Positions 1 to 6,664 of a stretch of DNA of 8,089 bases are shown here, in pieces. A program made the translations under genes and the position numbers. The notes beneath the pieces were generated by a model. It had not been told where the DNA came from, searched no databases, and saw only the letters and a list, made by a program, of their open reading frames with translations. This DNA comes from an uncultured Methylococcaceae bacterium. GTDB taxonomy: Bacteria > Pseudomonadota > Gammaproteobacteria > Methylococcales > Methylomonadaceae. Location of the stretch: positions 1 to 8,089 of the forward strand of contig CAIMDR010000490.1 in the NCBI GenBank assembly GCA_903839795.1. The letters run 5' to 3'. Numbering within the stretch: position 1 is the first letter of the stretch; each line of letters starts with the position of its first letter.

Positions 1-21
1 AAAATTTCTTACTCTATTTAT

Positions 22-126
22 ATGTAAGTATTCACCTCCCCCTTTGAAAAAGGGGGACTGAGGGGGATTTATCTAATAAAATCTCCCCTAACCCCTCTTT
101 GTCAAAGAGGGGGACTGAATAATTAC
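22..126 (+). repeat. MITE/REP-like palindromic repeat, left copy
   Basis: This non-coding element begins ATGTAAGTATTCA and ends TGAATAATTAC. Reading the end in reverse complement gives GTAATTATTCA, so the termini form an imperfect inverted repeat (10 of 11 from position 24), continuing into C-rich tracts. Inside are a CCCCCTTT/AAAGGGGG hairpin, a CCCCTCTTTG/CAAAGAGGGG hairpin and a middle pairing of AGGGGGATTT with AAATCTCCCC, so it could fold as a three-stem structure. A diverged copy lies at 2384-2485 and an inverted copy at the right edge. The hexamer ATTTAT directly precedes (16-21) and follows (127-132) it, a possible target duplication, though in AT-rich DNA this could be chance. It ends two bases after the exosortase stop codon, so on the minus strand its second hairpin could act as that gene's terminator. 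Confidence 0.85.
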
Positions 127-128
127 AT

Positions 129-1730
129 TTATTTAGCGGTCAGTTTTCCGGGTATGTAAGCCTGTAATTCAGGCACCAGTTGCCTCATAAAAGCTTGTAA
201 CCGTTGATCAGCTTTCTCAATATCCTCTGCATTACCAACACTGGTAACCAACCTTATTAAAGCACCGTCAGTTCGGTTCATAGTCAGGGCATCGTAAAAC
301 AAATACCATTTCACCAAATATTCATTAGTTATCGTGCGTCCCCGCTGTTGAAACCAGTAATAAACCAACTGTTTGCTTTCACCCTTTTGAATAACCGCAC
401 GATTTAACTCAAGCGGGTTGCCATCAACGGTTATATCAGGAAAATTACGTTGTCCAAAATCAGTAATTTGCCAACCATCACCCGGCATACAAGCTTTAGG
501 TGAATGTACCGCCGCACCTCTGCGTTGGGACTGGTAGTAAGCACTATAAAAATTAATGCTACTACCCGATTCTGGCTGTGCATAGTTAATAATGGCATAG
601 TCTGTTAATTTAAGCTCATCCAGATAATATTGACTGAGGTAGTCATTACGTCCTTGCCATTTCCCCAACTGTAAGGGAAAGTTAAGAAAGGCTTTGCGTG
701 CCGGAATAATATCTTCCCGCTCCTGGATAAAGTTGGATGCAATAGAGCTACAGACAAGTAACAATAACAACAGCACTATCGATTTATTAAATTTAAATTC
801 AGGACTGGGTTGCTTTGCATCGGCTGACCATTCACTTGGAATTAAAACCAACTCGTTAAAAGCAACCTTTCTGCCACTGAGCCTGGAAAACAGCCACATT
901 TCCACAAATAACAAAACCATACACAACAAAAAGACAACCCAGCCTTCAAAATCGTGCAAAAAGCCTTCTGCCATTTCTGTTCCCCAGTTATCCACCAGAA
1001 CACCGATGACACCGATGCGAAAGCTGTTCATAAAAATGGTCAGCGGCATTGAAGAAAGAAAAATCAGTGCTTTTTGCCAAAAAGGGCCTTTAAACAAATA
1101 AGCACACAAAAAAGAAAGACTGGCCAAAGGAAACAAGTACCTAAGGCCGCTACAAGCATCCACTACCTGTAATTTATACGTACCCAAGTCAATGACATTA
1201 CCTTCAAGATAAACCATGATATTGCAAGAACGTATAAACTCAACCCCTAGCCATGATGAAATCAACTGCAATTTTGACGACAGGTTATTGAGAATAAATC
1301 CGGGAAATGGCACCATAAATATCAAAAATAACAACGGCATCATGCCGATACGCAAGCCACGCAAGCCAAAGGCAATCGTAAACAGGCCTGTTAACGTAAT
1401 AATAAAAGCGTATTGCTCAAGCGTTTTTAACGTTGTTAGCCCTCCTAAAAAACCCAAGAGCAAACCAATAATTACAAGAATAAATCCCGGCCATGCGTCT
1501 TTAAAGTGCTCAATAAATGCTAACTCACGTCGCCGAATCCATAGAAAATAGACACTGATAACGGGTATAAAAAAACCGTGGCTATATTCTTCTATGGTTA
1601 GCCAAGTATTGACCATCATCTCCAAGCTACTTTTAAAGGTATAGCCAAGCAATAACAGCGCAACAATCCAGGCAACCAAGATTGGTTTTTTTAATTGAAT
1701 AAGTAAGTTACTCAAAGAGTGTAAATTCAT
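129..1730 (-). CDS. xrtD: Exosortase fused to EpsI domain, XrtD-like (VPLPA-CTERM class)
   Basis: A 533-residue inner-membrane protein. Residues about 15-285 form the multi-helix exosortase core, which cleaves C-terminal sorting tags of secreted proteins in the membrane. The family's catalytic residues are visible: Cys193 in DACSGLRYLFP, Arg238 in MNSFRIGV and His259 in GFLHDFEGW. After a linker and one more hydrophobic segment (about 318-332) comes an EpsI/DUF3485 domain (about 340-533) with HSPKACMPGDGW (409-420), VYYWFQQRGR (456-465) and DGALIRLVT (488-496). The fusion and the phrasing around Arg238 and His259 resemble exosortase D more than XrtA, whose corresponding region is usually N-G-[IL]-R and D-H-x-x-Y-G-W. 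The subclass comes from recalled family features, not a search. The start ATG at 1730 lacks a clear Shine-Dalgarno; the next Met is residue 38, inside the membrane domain, so this start is preferred. The gene is divergent from the polysaccharide export operon. No substrate with a VPLPA-like tag is in the window. Confidence 0.88.
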   Translation of the reverse strand: MNLHSLSNLLIQLKKPILVAWIVALLLLGYTFKSSLEMMVNTWLTIEEYSHGFFIPVISVYFLWIRRRELAFIEHFKDAWPGFILVIIGLLLGFLGGLTTLKTLEQYAFIITLTGLFTIAFGLRGLRIGMMPLLFLIFMVPFPGFILNNLSSKLQLISSWLGVEFIRSCNIMVYLEGNVIDLGTYKLQVVDACSGLRYLFPLASLSFLCAYLFKGPFWQKALIFLSSMPLTIFMNSFRIGVIGVLVDNWGTEMAEGFLHDFEGWVVFLLCMVLLFVEMWLFSRLSGRKVAFNELVLIPSEWSADAKQPSPEFKFNKSIVLLLLLLVCSSIASNFIQEREDIIPARKAFLNFPLQLGKWQGRNDYLSQYYLDELKLTDYAIINYAQPESGSSINFYSAYYQSQRRGAAVHSPKACMPGDGWQITDFGQRNFPDITVDGNPLELNRAVIQKGESKQLVYYWFQQRGRTITNEYLVKWYLFYDALTMNRTDGALIRLVTSVGNAEDIEKADQRLQAFMRQLVPELQAYIPGKLTAK

Positions 1731-1767
1731 TTTTTATGTAAATCATAAGTTAAGTGAAACAGGATGC

Positions 1768-1794
1768 TTGATTAATTTTTTAATGGTTAATCAA
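1768..1794. promoter_or_regulatory. Perfect 8-bp inverted repeat upstream of the exosortase gene
   Basis: TTGATTAA (1768-1775) and TTAATCAA (1787-1794) are perfect inverted repeats separated by 11 bases, lying 38-64 bases upstream of the exosortase start codon. Position and symmetry would suit an operator for a dimeric regulator. In such AT-rich DNA, however, an 8-bp palindrome is only weak evidence. No convincing promoter hexamer pair was found with it on the minus strand. Confidence 0.3.
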
Positions 1795-2145
1795 TAACTA
1801 AAGTTTATTCCAACTGATTAAGGCTAAGGCTGCTTCGAGAAATTAATACATCAGAATCTCAAAGCTTTTTTGTTCATTTTCACAGGCTGCAAAGATGTAA
1901 AATAAGTAGAAAATGTGTAGCCACTCGTTATTAGTAGGTGGCGAATCCCAAGGATTAACTGATAGTAAAATATAAAGCTCACCTTGTTTAATAAAAACTT
2001 AAAAATACCTTTTAACGATTATAATTTCATAATGTTAAACTCTGATGACACTTAAAATTTGATGTTAAAATAAATACATCGAACCTATTGTAATAGGCTT
2101 TGCAAGTCGGTTTAGCTATTAAGTGCTACCCGTAATTCGACAAAT

Positions 2146-2185
2146 ACACTTCGACCTGCCATGTTACGCTAACGCGATGACCACA
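2146..2185 (-). repeat. Degenerate intergenic repeat related to 7615-7663
   Basis: The stretch contains ACTTCGA (2148-2154) and GTTACGCT (2163-2170). Both words occur in the same order and at nearly the same spacing in the reverse complement of 7615-7663. The similarity is partial, with the bases between them differing, so this is probably a decayed copy of the same dispersed intergenic repeat. Confidence 0.4.
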
Positions 2186-2325
2186 CCAGTAATTGTAGAC
2201 TGTGGAATGAAAGATGCAAAAATATTTCATTAAAAAACTAAAATAATTAAAACGAGGATTCGCAACAAATATTTTCTCACTGTGGTGTCCTAAACACTTC
2301 GAACACTATTTTCTAGGAGCGAGTT

Positions 2326-2379
2326 ATGTCCGCGACGGGTTCGTTATACTCCGGGCATGTCATTAATGCGGTGGCATAG
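2326..2379 (+). other. 17-codon ORF with a good ribosome binding site (doubtful)
   Basis: AGGAG at 2315-2319 stands six bases before an ATG at 2326, which opens a 17-codon frame ending in TAG (2377-2379): M-S-A-T-G-S-L-Y-S-G-H-V-I-N-A-V-A. The site is better than those of most genes here. The frame stops five bases before the internal palindromic repeat. A rival explanation is that the GGAGCGAG stretch belongs to an old REP-like palindrome and the frame is accidental. No function is suggested. Confidence 0.15.
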
Positions 2380-2383
2380 CAAA

Positions 2384-2485
2384 ATGTAAGATTCACAGCA
2401 CCCTTTGGAAAAGGTGGACTGAGGGGCATTTATTTAAAAAATCTCCCCTAACCCCTCTTTTTCAAAGAGGGGACTGAATAATTAC
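2384..2485 (+). repeat. MITE/REP-like palindromic repeat, internal diverged copy
   Basis: Same orientation as the left copy, from ATGTAAG to TGAATAATTAC, but about three bases shorter and with roughly eleven differences by eye. These include changes in the first stem, one lost G in the second G tract and TT for GT in the second loop. Both ends are recognisable, which helps set the element's limits. No convincing target duplication flanks it. It lies about 500 bases upstream of the export operon. The divergence suggests an older insertion than the two outer copies. Confidence 0.8.
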
Positions 2486-2561
2486 TCCAAAATCAGGCAA
2501 CGATTGAGGGTATTTATTGCAAATTAACGTATAAATTTTCAGATAACTCATTTCTATATCG

Positions 2562-2594
2562 ACAGATACCATCCATTCAAGGGATGCTATCTGT
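2562..2594. promoter_or_regulatory. Strong hairpin upstream of the export operon
   Basis: The arms at 2562-2574 and 2582-2594 pair at 12 of 13 positions (a single C-C mismatch) around a seven-base loop. No T-run follows on the plus strand, so it is unlikely to be a simple intrinsic terminator. It could be a regulator site, a structured leader element if transcription starts upstream, or a dispersed repeat. It lies about 385 bases before the first gene of the operon. Confidence 0.4.
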
Positions 2595-2681
2595 ATGAGT
2601 TTACAGCGCACAAACGGGAAATTTAATTTCTAAAAGCCTATCGCTACATTGCAGATAATTTTATATCATCAACACTCTAAA

Positions 2682-2704
2682 CATCAAGACTACTTGCCTT
2701 GATG
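2682..2704. promoter_or_regulatory. CATCAAG/CTTGATG inverted repeat
   Basis: CATCAAG (2682-2688) and CTTGATG (2698-2704) form a perfect 7-bp inverted repeat with a nine-base spacer. CTTGATG recurs on the same strand at 2735, 3634 and 7489, always in non-coding DNA. At 2735 and 3634 it sits inside the identical 13-mer CTTGATGACATCA. This may be a regulator's recognition word, but that is inference from recurrence only. Confidence 0.3.
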
Positions 2705-2934
2705 AAATCCCGTTAACATAGCTGTTTATTAAAGCTTGATGACATCAGAAATTTCATGATAGACTTACAGTATTCAAAATTTTTCATTTAAAAACTAAAG
2801 CCAATGAGTTGGTTACTTTAAAAATAAGGAGTTATATACTATTATTTTATCGTTTAATTTACCATTTTTTATTTAGTCCCTTTGCCTGTCTTATTTCTGT
2901 TACATCGAACCTCTATACTACTTCTTATTGTCCG

Positions 2935-2963
2935 TTGACTGCTCCAGTCATAAGACTTATACA
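2935..2963 (+). promoter_or_regulatory. Candidate sigma-70 promoter of the export operon
   Basis: TTGACT (2935-2940) and TATACA (2958-2963) are separated by 17 bases, matching the consensus at five and four of six positions. Transcription would begin near 2970, leaving only about nine bases before the ATG at 2979 or about twenty before the TTG at 2991. That very short leader weakens the call unless the TTG is the true start. A second, weaker pair is TTGATG (2736-2741) with TAGACT (2760-2765), spaced 18 bases. Confidence 0.3.
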
Positions 2964-2978
2964 AACATCCTTACTAAA

Positions 2979-3614
2979 ATGGACATCATTTTGAAAAATT
3001 TACTGACATTTATTTCATTTTTTCTGGCACTCTCAACCCTTGCTTACGCCAACCCGCAACCAACCGAGCCCGTTAAAAAAGATCAAATACCAAAACAGCA
3101 ACCCGTTAAAGAACAACCAGCCGCCACCCTTAATTACCTGCTTTCGCCCGGTGATTTAATTGAAATTTCGGTCTGGAAAGAAGAAGGTATGCAAAAGGAA
3201 CAAATTTTGGTCGCGCCTGATGGCAACATTACCTTTCCACTTGCCGGTACTATTATGGCCGGCGGCAAGCCCATGTTTGCTGTTGAAGAAGCGATTGCCG
3301 CCCGACTGGCAAATTACATAGCGGATCCTGTTGTCACTATTAAACTGCTTCAAAACAACGGCAATACTATTTTTGTTATTGGTAAAGTTAATAAGCCCGG
3401 TCAATACCCTGCCAACAGACGTATTGATGTTATGCAAGCACTTAGTTTGGCGGGTGGCTTAACGGTTTATGCCAACGAAAATTCAATTCATGTCCTTAGG
3501 CGTGTGGGTAACGACGTTAAAATATTCCCTTTTGATTACAATGACGTGCTGGATGGTGAGCATCTTGAACAAAATATAATATTGCAAGCTGGCGATACGG
3601 TTACTGTACCTTAA
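2979..3614 (+). CDS. Periplasmic polysaccharide export (OPX/Wza-like) protein, short form
   Basis: A 211-residue exported protein that would link the inner-membrane co-polymerase to the outer-membrane exit during exopolysaccharide secretion. Residues 1-24 are a signal peptide ending AYA; no lipobox cysteine is present. A Pro/Gln/Lys-rich linker (25-50) leads to the polysaccharide export domain (about 52-125, with LSPGDLIEISVWKEEG and APDGNITFPLAG). An SLBB-type domain follows (about 131-180, with VIGKVNKPGQYP and ALSLAGGL), and the protein ends GDTVTVP. E. coli Wza is about 380 residues; the C-terminal part that builds its outer-membrane helical barrel is absent here. The short form is typical of exosortase-associated loci. 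The frame is open upstream to a TTG at 2928, but that would bury the signal peptide behind 17 polar residues. The ATG at 2979 and the TTG at 2991 both give a clean signal peptide; neither has a strong Shine-Dalgarno. First gene of the operon. Confidence 0.9.
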   Translation: MDIILKNLLTFISFFLALSTLAYANPQPTEPVKKDQIPKQQPVKEQPAATLNYLLSPGDLIEISVWKEEGMQKEQILVAPDGNITFPLAGTIMAGGKPMFAVEEAIAARLANYIADPVVTIKLLQNNGNTIFVIGKVNKPGQYPANRRIDVMQALSLAGGLTVYANENSIHVLRRVGNDVKIFPFDYNDVLDGEHLEQNIILQAGDTVTVP

Positions 3615-3648
3615 CCCCCCCCTTCTTAAACTACTTGATGACATCACA

Positions 3649-4896
3649 ATGAAAAAGGGCTTTTTAGTACCGGTTATGCTGTGCGCCTCGTTTACCAGCC
3701 AGGCTACCGATTATTTTTACAATCCGGTAATAAGTTCCAGTGAACGCTATACCAGCAACATCTCATTACGCCCAACATCCACGGCGAACTGGATTAGTAA
3801 GTTATCGCCCGGGCTTAATGTTGGCCTGCGCAATGACAATGTAGATCTAAAATCAAATTTTACGTGGAATCAGTTGTTTTATACCAATAACTCCCAACTT
3901 AACATTAGCGAGCAATTGTTTAACATTGATTACCAACACCGGCGAGGGCGCTTACAATGGGGCTTGGAAGGCTCGTTTAACCACCAGTCATCATTAAACA
4001 ATCTAAACACCGTCCAAGGATTTACTTTAGCTCAGGTCATGGTAAAACAGCTAAACATAGCACCGACAGTTTCGTATGCGCTAACCGAACTGAGCTCTGT
4101 TTCGTTGAACTATACTTTTACTAAGGCGGATTACGAAAAAAATACCAGCTCCTATCTCTCCAGTTATGATTATCACCAGCTATCAGGTACCTTCACGCAT
4201 CTCTATACGGAACACGACAAACTAAACGCCACGGTTTCAGGTTCTCGTTACAAGATTCCGACAAGAGGCCTAACCACTTTTAATGAAGTGGGACAATTAG
4301 GTTGGCAACATAGCTTCAATGACCAACTGGTTACTTATGTCTCAGCCGGTATGAATTATGCGCAATCGGATGCACATTCGCAAGTTGGCTTGTTTCAGCC
4401 ATTTGATTTAAATGGTTTTATTTTGTACGAGGATCCTAACTCGGGCGAACTTTTCCCAAATCAGAGCTACAAGACCGTTAACATCAACACCAGCGGCATT
4501 GGTGGCGTCTTTCAGGCATCGATAAAAAAATCTTTTGAGAGAGCCTCTATTTCACTGGTTGGCTCGCAAAACCAAACGCCTACCTCTCAAGGCTTGCAAA
4601 CGCAGTCCCAGTTGACGTTAAACCCTACCTACACCATTACGGAACGTTGGTCGTCAGGAATGTCCGCAAATTATTCAATTTATAAAATGCCGGCCGCACA
4701 AAATGTATTTAATAACGATAGAACGTATGCTTCTGTTAATCCCAATATCAACTGGAAATGGACACCGGAAGTCAACGTAGGGTTATCGTACACCTACCGC
4801 CAACAAGAATATAAAAACAGTAATCAAATCAGAGAAGACAATGGTGTTCAGTTACAACTTACTTATCAACCCAAAATCAACAATCAGGTGAAATAG
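3649..4896 (+). CDS. Outer-membrane beta-barrel protein, exosortase/EPS-associated
   Basis: A 415-residue protein with a signal peptide (1-19, ending SQA). The mature chain reads as alternating polar and hydrophobic strands with many Tyr, Trp, Asn and Ser residues, as in an outer-membrane beta-barrel. The early segment SERYTSNISL (31-40) followed by WISKLSPGLNVGL (48-60) resembles the PEP-CTERM-associated outer-membrane family (TIGR03016-like), a placement recalled rather than searched. The last strand is VQLQLTYQ, followed by a short polar tail, not the usual terminal aromatic residue. The gene lies 34 bases after the export gene and one base before the next, so it is almost certainly co-transcribed. 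A likely role is the exit pore for the polymer, since the neighbouring OPX protein lacks its own membrane-spanning part. No Shine-Dalgarno precedes the ATG; the 13-mer CTTGATGACATCA ends two bases before it. Confidence 0.82.
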   Translation: MKKGFLVPVMLCASFTSQATDYFYNPVISSSERYTSNISLRPTSTANWISKLSPGLNVGLRNDNVDLKSNFTWNQLFYTNNSQLNISEQLFNIDYQHRRGRLQWGLEGSFNHQSSLNNLNTVQGFTLAQVMVKQLNIAPTVSYALTELSSVSLNYTFTKADYEKNTSSYLSSYDYHQLSGTFTHLYTEHDKLNATVSGSRYKIPTRGLTTFNEVGQLGWQHSFNDQLVTYVSAGMNYAQSDAHSQVGLFQPFDLNGFILYEDPNSGELFPNQSYKTVNINTSGIGGVFQASIKKSFERASISLVGSQNQTPTSQGLQTQSQLTLNPTYTITERWSSGMSANYSIYKMPAAQNVFNNDRTYASVNPNINWKWTPEVNVGLSYTYRQQEYKNSNQIREDNGVQLQLTYQPKINNQVK

Positions 4897-4897
4897 C

Positions 4898-6643
4898 GTG
4901 GAAAATCAAGCGATTGATATCAAAGATTATTTATATATAGTCAAACGACGCAGCAAGTTTTTATTAATCCCGTTTGTGGTAATTTTTATACTGAGTATTG
5001 TACTGTCGGTTGTGCTGCCTTCGGTCTATCGGTCTATAGCCACCATTCTGATTGAAGAACAGGAAATACCTTCTGACTTGGTTCATTCTACCGTGACCAC
5101 CTTTGCCGATCAGCGTATTCAGGTTATAAGCCAGCGCATCATGACCCGCGCCAATCTGGTAGACATTATCAAGAAATTTGATTTGTATTCTAAAGAACTT
5201 AAGTCAAAATCGGAAGAGCGCGTTTTGGAAAAAATGCGTAAAAAAATTGTCGTTGAACCTATCAGTGCCAATGTCATTGATAAGCGTAGCGGTCAACCCT
5301 CGATGGCCACTATCGCCTTTACACTGACTTTTGATGATGATAATCCGGGGCTTGCCCAAAAAGTGGCCAACGAACTCACTTCATTATTTCTTAAAGAAAA
5401 CATTAAATCGCGTACCGAGTCTGCACAAAATGCAACGCTTTTTTTAAGCGAAGAATCACGTCGTTTAAGAGATAAAATCAACGAAACACAAACAAAACTG
5501 GCTACTTTTAAAGGAAAAAACCTTAACCAGTTACCGCAGATTAGTCAGCTTAACCAGCAAGAACTAACCTCACTTAACAGTCAATTACTAAACCTTGATA
5601 CCCAGGAACGTTCGTTACATGAACGTAAGTTTTATCTTGAAGGCGAGCTTGCACAAATTGATCCCAATGCGATGGCTACCAACTCAACCGGTAATCGTGT
5701 ATTTGATATGAAAGACCAACTAAAGTTATTGGAGTCTACATATCCGTCGTTGCAATCCAAGTATTCAGCTAACCACCCGGATCTTCTTAAGGCCAAACGT
5801 GAAATTGATTCGTTAAAAAAACAGATCGGCGGCAATACCGATCTTAACAAAATGAATGCAGAACTAACCAATAAAAAAACCGAGTTGACCTTGCTGTTAA
5901 AACAATACTCAGATAAACACCCTGATGTATTAAGACTACAAAAACAGATCACTGCCTTGCAAAAGTCATTGACTACATCCAATAACACCAAATCAACCAA
6001 TACCTCGATACTGCCGGACAATCCTGCTTATATCACGCTGAAAGCACAACTGCAATCCATACAGTCTGACATTGGATCGCTGGCTTATACCCGCAAGCAA
6101 CTTAGCCAACAAATTGAAGAGCTTCGTAAAAGCTTACGTCAAGCACCTTTGGTTGAAAAAGAATACACTGATCTTGTTCAATATCTGGATAATACTAACC
6201 TTCGTTATCGTGAAGTGAGTGCCAGAGAAATGGAAGCGCAAATTTCGGAGCAACTTGAAGTTGAACGAAAAGGTGAACGTTTTACCTTGATTGATCCGCC
6301 TCAAGAGCCGCTGGAACCAATCAGTCCAAACCGGGGCGCCATTCTTTTTCTGGGTTTTGTTTTTGCAGTAGCCGGTGGCTTTGGCAGTGTTTTTCTGGCT
6401 GAGATGTTGGGCTCAACTATCAATAATGAAAAAACCGTTGCCTCAATTTTAGGCGTACTGCCCTTATCGAGTATTCCCTATCTGGAAAGCAAAGAAGAAA
6501 GTGAAGCCGCTACAAAAAGGCGCTTCATGCTACTGATCGGCACCTTGATTGCAATTGTCCTGGCTATTATAGGTTTCCATTTCCTGGTGATGCCGCTAGA
6601 CGTGTTTTGGTACAAACTGCTGCGTCTTATCGGCAATATATAA
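4898..6643 (+). CDS. Polysaccharide chain-length determinant (Wzz/GNVR, Wzc-like without kinase)
   Basis: A 581-residue inner-membrane co-polymerase expected to set polymer length and couple synthesis to export. An N-terminal Wzz domain begins IDIKDYLYIVKRR and enters the first membrane helix (about 21-40). A long periplasmic region follows, much of it probably coiled coil (about 165-460). Then come the proline-rich stretch PPQEPLEPISPNRG (467-480) typical of the family, a second membrane helix (about 481-502), a cytoplasmic loop with LGVLPLSSIPYLE (518-530) and a third helix (about 543-566). There is no fused kinase; the next gene supplies a separate P-loop partner, as in exosortase loci and Gram-positive capsule systems. 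Two similar segments, YSANHPDLLKAKREI (289-303) and YSDKHPDVLRLQKQI (337-351), are 48 residues apart, suggesting an internal duplication. The start is GTG at 4898, one base after the previous stop, with AGGTGA (4886-4891) inside the preceding gene: translational coupling is likely. Confidence 0.92.
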   Translation: MENQAIDIKDYLYIVKRRSKFLLIPFVVIFILSIVLSVVLPSVYRSIATILIEEQEIPSDLVHSTVTTFADQRIQVISQRIMTRANLVDIIKKFDLYSKELKSKSEERVLEKMRKKIVVEPISANVIDKRSGQPSMATIAFTLTFDDDNPGLAQKVANELTSLFLKENIKSRTESAQNATLFLSEESRRLRDKINETQTKLATFKGKNLNQLPQISQLNQQELTSLNSQLLNLDTQERSLHERKFYLEGELAQIDPNAMATNSTGNRVFDMKDQLKLLESTYPSLQSKYSANHPDLLKAKREIDSLKKQIGGNTDLNKMNAELTNKKTELTLLLKQYSDKHPDVLRLQKQITALQKSLTTSNNTKSTNTSILPDNPAYITLKAQLQSIQSDIGSLAYTRKQLSQQIEELRKSLRQAPLVEKEYTDLVQYLDNTNLRYREVSAREMEAQISEQLEVERKGERFTLIDPPQEPLEPISPNRGAILFLGFVFAVAGGFGSVFLAEMLGSTINNEKTVASILGVLPLSSIPYLESKEESEAATKRRFMLLIGTLIAIVLAIIGFHFLVMPLDVFWYKLLRLIGNI

Positions 6644-6664
6644 ATCATAATCCGGAAATAAATC

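Larger units (their letters stand above)
1731..2978. other. Long divergent non-coding region
   Basis: About 1.25 kb separates the divergent exosortase and export genes. I see no RNA gene and no ORF that reads like a protein. It is AT-rich and holds the inverted repeat at 1768-1794, a degraded repeat near 2146-2185, a 17-codon ORF at 2326-2379, a diverged copy of the palindromic repeat at 2384-2485, hairpins at 2562-2594 and 2682-2704, and a promoter candidate at 2935-2963. I looked for the GEMM-type c-di-GMP riboswitch signature and for sigma-54 promoter spacing, and found neither. The stretch 1800-2140 holds only a weak GCCAC/GTGGC hairpin (1920-1942). Confidence 0.7.

Noticed and set aside
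22..126. Reading the repeat as part of a CRISPR array
   Set aside because: Copies are about 2.3 and 5.5 kb apart, in both orientations, with no regular spacers and no cas genes.
694..1551. Plus-strand open frames at 694-1101 and 1216-1551
   Set aside because: They lie opposite the exosortase gene, whose protein has recognisable catalytic motifs over the same bases. The frames read as low-complexity Asn/Lys/Pro-rich shadows.
2506..2521. Possible sigma-54 promoter (GAGGGTATTTATTGCA)
   Set aside because: The GG and GC pairs are one base too close for the strict spacing of this promoter class, and the -24 element is otherwise poor.
2928..2978. N-terminal extension of the export protein to the TTG at 2928
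   Set aside because: It would place 17 polar residues ahead of a normal signal peptide and overlaps the best promoter candidate.
2809..2994. A 61-residue hydrophobic frame starting with TTG
   Set aside because: It has no Shine-Dalgarno, runs into the start of the export gene in another frame, and its hydrophobic look follows from T-rich DNA. No family is recognisable.
3156..3437. Minus-strand 93-residue frame
   Set aside because: It is opposite the export protein's conserved domain and has no start signals or family features.
5293..6021. Minus-strand frames at 5293-5481 and 5632-6021
   Set aside because: They are shadows of the co-polymerase coiled coil; Ser/Leu-rich text without domain features.
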